This document shows positions 7,177 to 7,808 of a stretch of 7,808 bases of DNA, one piece after another. A program made the translations under genes and the position numbers. How positions within the stretch are numbered: position 1 is the stretch's first letter; every line of letters starts with the position of its first letter. A model generated the notes under the pieces. That model saw only the letters and a list, made by a program, of their open reading frames with translations. It was not told where the DNA came from and did no database searches. The DNA is from Clostridiales bacterium (GTDB taxonomy: Bacteria; Bacillota; Clostridia; Oscillospirales; Butyricicoccaceae), in the NCBI GenBank assembly GCA_026419635.1, contig JANZZB010000066.1, positions 1-7,808 of the forward strand, written 5' to 3'.

Positions 7177-7808
7177 ATGAAAAAATATTCTGTAAGCACA
7201 CCGGAGGGAACACGGGATAAACTGTTTTCCGAATGCAGTTTGCGGCGTGAACTTACAAATCGTTTAAAGGCTTTGTTTTCCCGCAGGGGTTATCAGGAAG
7301 TCATCACACCTTCTGTCGAATATTATGACGTGTTTTTGGATTCAGGAACACCGCTTGAACCCGAATCTATGCTAAAGTTGATCGACCGCGCCGGCAGAAT
7401 TTTAGTAATGCGGCCCGATGTTACAACACCGATTGCCCGTATCGCCGCAACAAAGCTTGCATCGGTAGAGGCCCCTTACCGGCTTTGCTATGTGCAGAAT
7501 GTTTTTCGTTCCGATATCGAACATACCGGCCGAAACATGGAAACGTTGCAGGCCGGAGTCGAGCTCTTAGGTGCATCCGGTATTCGGCCGGATGTTGAAA
7601 TGATTGCAATGGCAGTTGAGAGCTTAAATATGTTTTCGCTTAAAGATTACAGGCTGGAAATCGGCCATGCCGGATTTTTTAAGGCAATTACAGCAGCTCT
7701 CGGTGCTTCCGATGATAAAATTGAGGAAATGCGGCGACTGGTTGAGGAAAAGAATTTTGCTGCACTAAATGATGTCTTAAAAGAATATGGCAAAAACCCG
7801 TATAGTAC
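7177..7808 (+). CDS. hisZ: ATP phosphoribosyltransferase regulatory subunit HisZ, 3'-truncated by window edge
   Basis: HisZ is a catalytically inactive paralogue of histidyl-tRNA synthetase. It forms a complex with the short form of HisG to catalyse and feedback-control the first step of histidine biosynthesis, the joining of ATP and PRPP. The frame is open from ATG 7177 to the window end, giving 210 codons of a protein usually near 400 aa. Visible class II synthetase-like motifs are TPEGTRD (8-14), the dimer-interface-like segment around GYQEVITPSVEYYDVF (38-53), and the motif 2 region YRLCYVQNVFR (101-111). RPDVTTPIARIAATKL (79-94) is the HisZ form of the segment that reads LRPEGT in true HisS enzymes, so I prefer HisZ over histidyl-tRNA synthetase. 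It has its own promoter and ribosome binding site, so it probably begins a his operon. hisG would be expected downstream, outside the window. Confidence 0.92.
   Translation, partial: MKKYSVSTPEGTRDKLFSECSLRRELTNRLKALFSRRGYQEVITPSVEYYDVFLDSGTPLEPESMLKLIDRAGRILVMRPDVTTPIARIAATKLASVEAPYRLCYVQNVFRSDIEHTGRNMETLQAGVELLGASGIRPDVEMIAMAVESLNMFSLKDYRLEIGHAGFFKAITAALGASDDKIEEMRRLVEEKNFAALNDVLKEYGKNPYS
7574..7594. repeat. 7-bp GC-rich inverted repeat inside hisZ
   Basis: CATCCGG (7574-7580) and CCGGATG (7588-7594) are perfect reverse complements around a 7-nt loop. It is inside the coding region without a T-run. I see no functional support beyond the symmetry. Confidence 0.35.

Noticed and set aside
7177..7808. 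Histidyl-tRNA synthetase (hisS) as the identity of the last gene
   Set aside because: The segment RPDVTTPIAR replaces the LRPEGT motif of true synthetases and matches the HisZ pattern. The C-terminal half that would confirm this is outside the window.
1..7808. Undescribed defence, mobile or RNA-based system
   Set aside because: All but about 95 bases are accounted for by five conserved housekeeping or biosynthetic genes. I saw no repeats of array type, transposase, integrase, tRNA or rRNA, or long structured noncoding region.

Overview
The window is a stretch of bacterial chromosome, moderately AT-rich and almost entirely coding, with all five genes on the + strand: dxr (5' end outside the window), rseP, ispG, polC and hisZ (3' end outside the window). 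A long PolC-type replicative polymerase and strong GGAGG-like ribosome binding sites point to a low-GC Gram-positive (Firmicutes/Bacillota). The order dxr-rseP-ispG-polC is the arrangement familiar from Clostridia, so a clostridial relative, possibly in the Ruminococcaceae/Oscillospiraceae direction, is my best guess. That placement is inference from gene content, not a database match.

Positions 1-7111 look like one co-directional operon. The genes are packed tightly: rseP follows the dxr stop by 15 nt if translation starts at an ATT codon, ispG follows rseP by 14 nt (or 29 nt from its alternative start), and polC overlaps ispG in an ATGA junction. dxr and ispG are the second and the penultimate enzymes of the non-mevalonate (MEP) isoprenoid pathway. 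Between them lies the site-2 intramembrane protease rseP, and after them the replicative DNA polymerase polC. This mix of lipid-precursor synthesis, envelope stress signalling and replication is a typical conserved housekeeping cluster.

The only real gap is 7112-7176 (65 nt). It holds a near-consensus sigma-A-type promoter (TTGACA, 17-nt spacer, TATTAT with an extended TG), a tandem 8-bp repeat TGATAAAG at the expected transcription start, and a good ribosome binding site. They lead into hisZ, the regulatory subunit of ATP phosphoribosyltransferase and a new, histidine-biosynthesis unit. No terminator hairpin is visible between polC and this promoter.

I found no mobile element, CRISPR array, RNA gene, toxin/antitoxin or defence gene, and nothing that supports an undescribed multi-gene system. 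The most interesting observations are small. rseP has no ATG near its expected N terminus and appears to use a rare ATT initiation codon behind a perfect Shine-Dalgarno sequence. The repeat at the hisZ promoter looks like a candidate operator.
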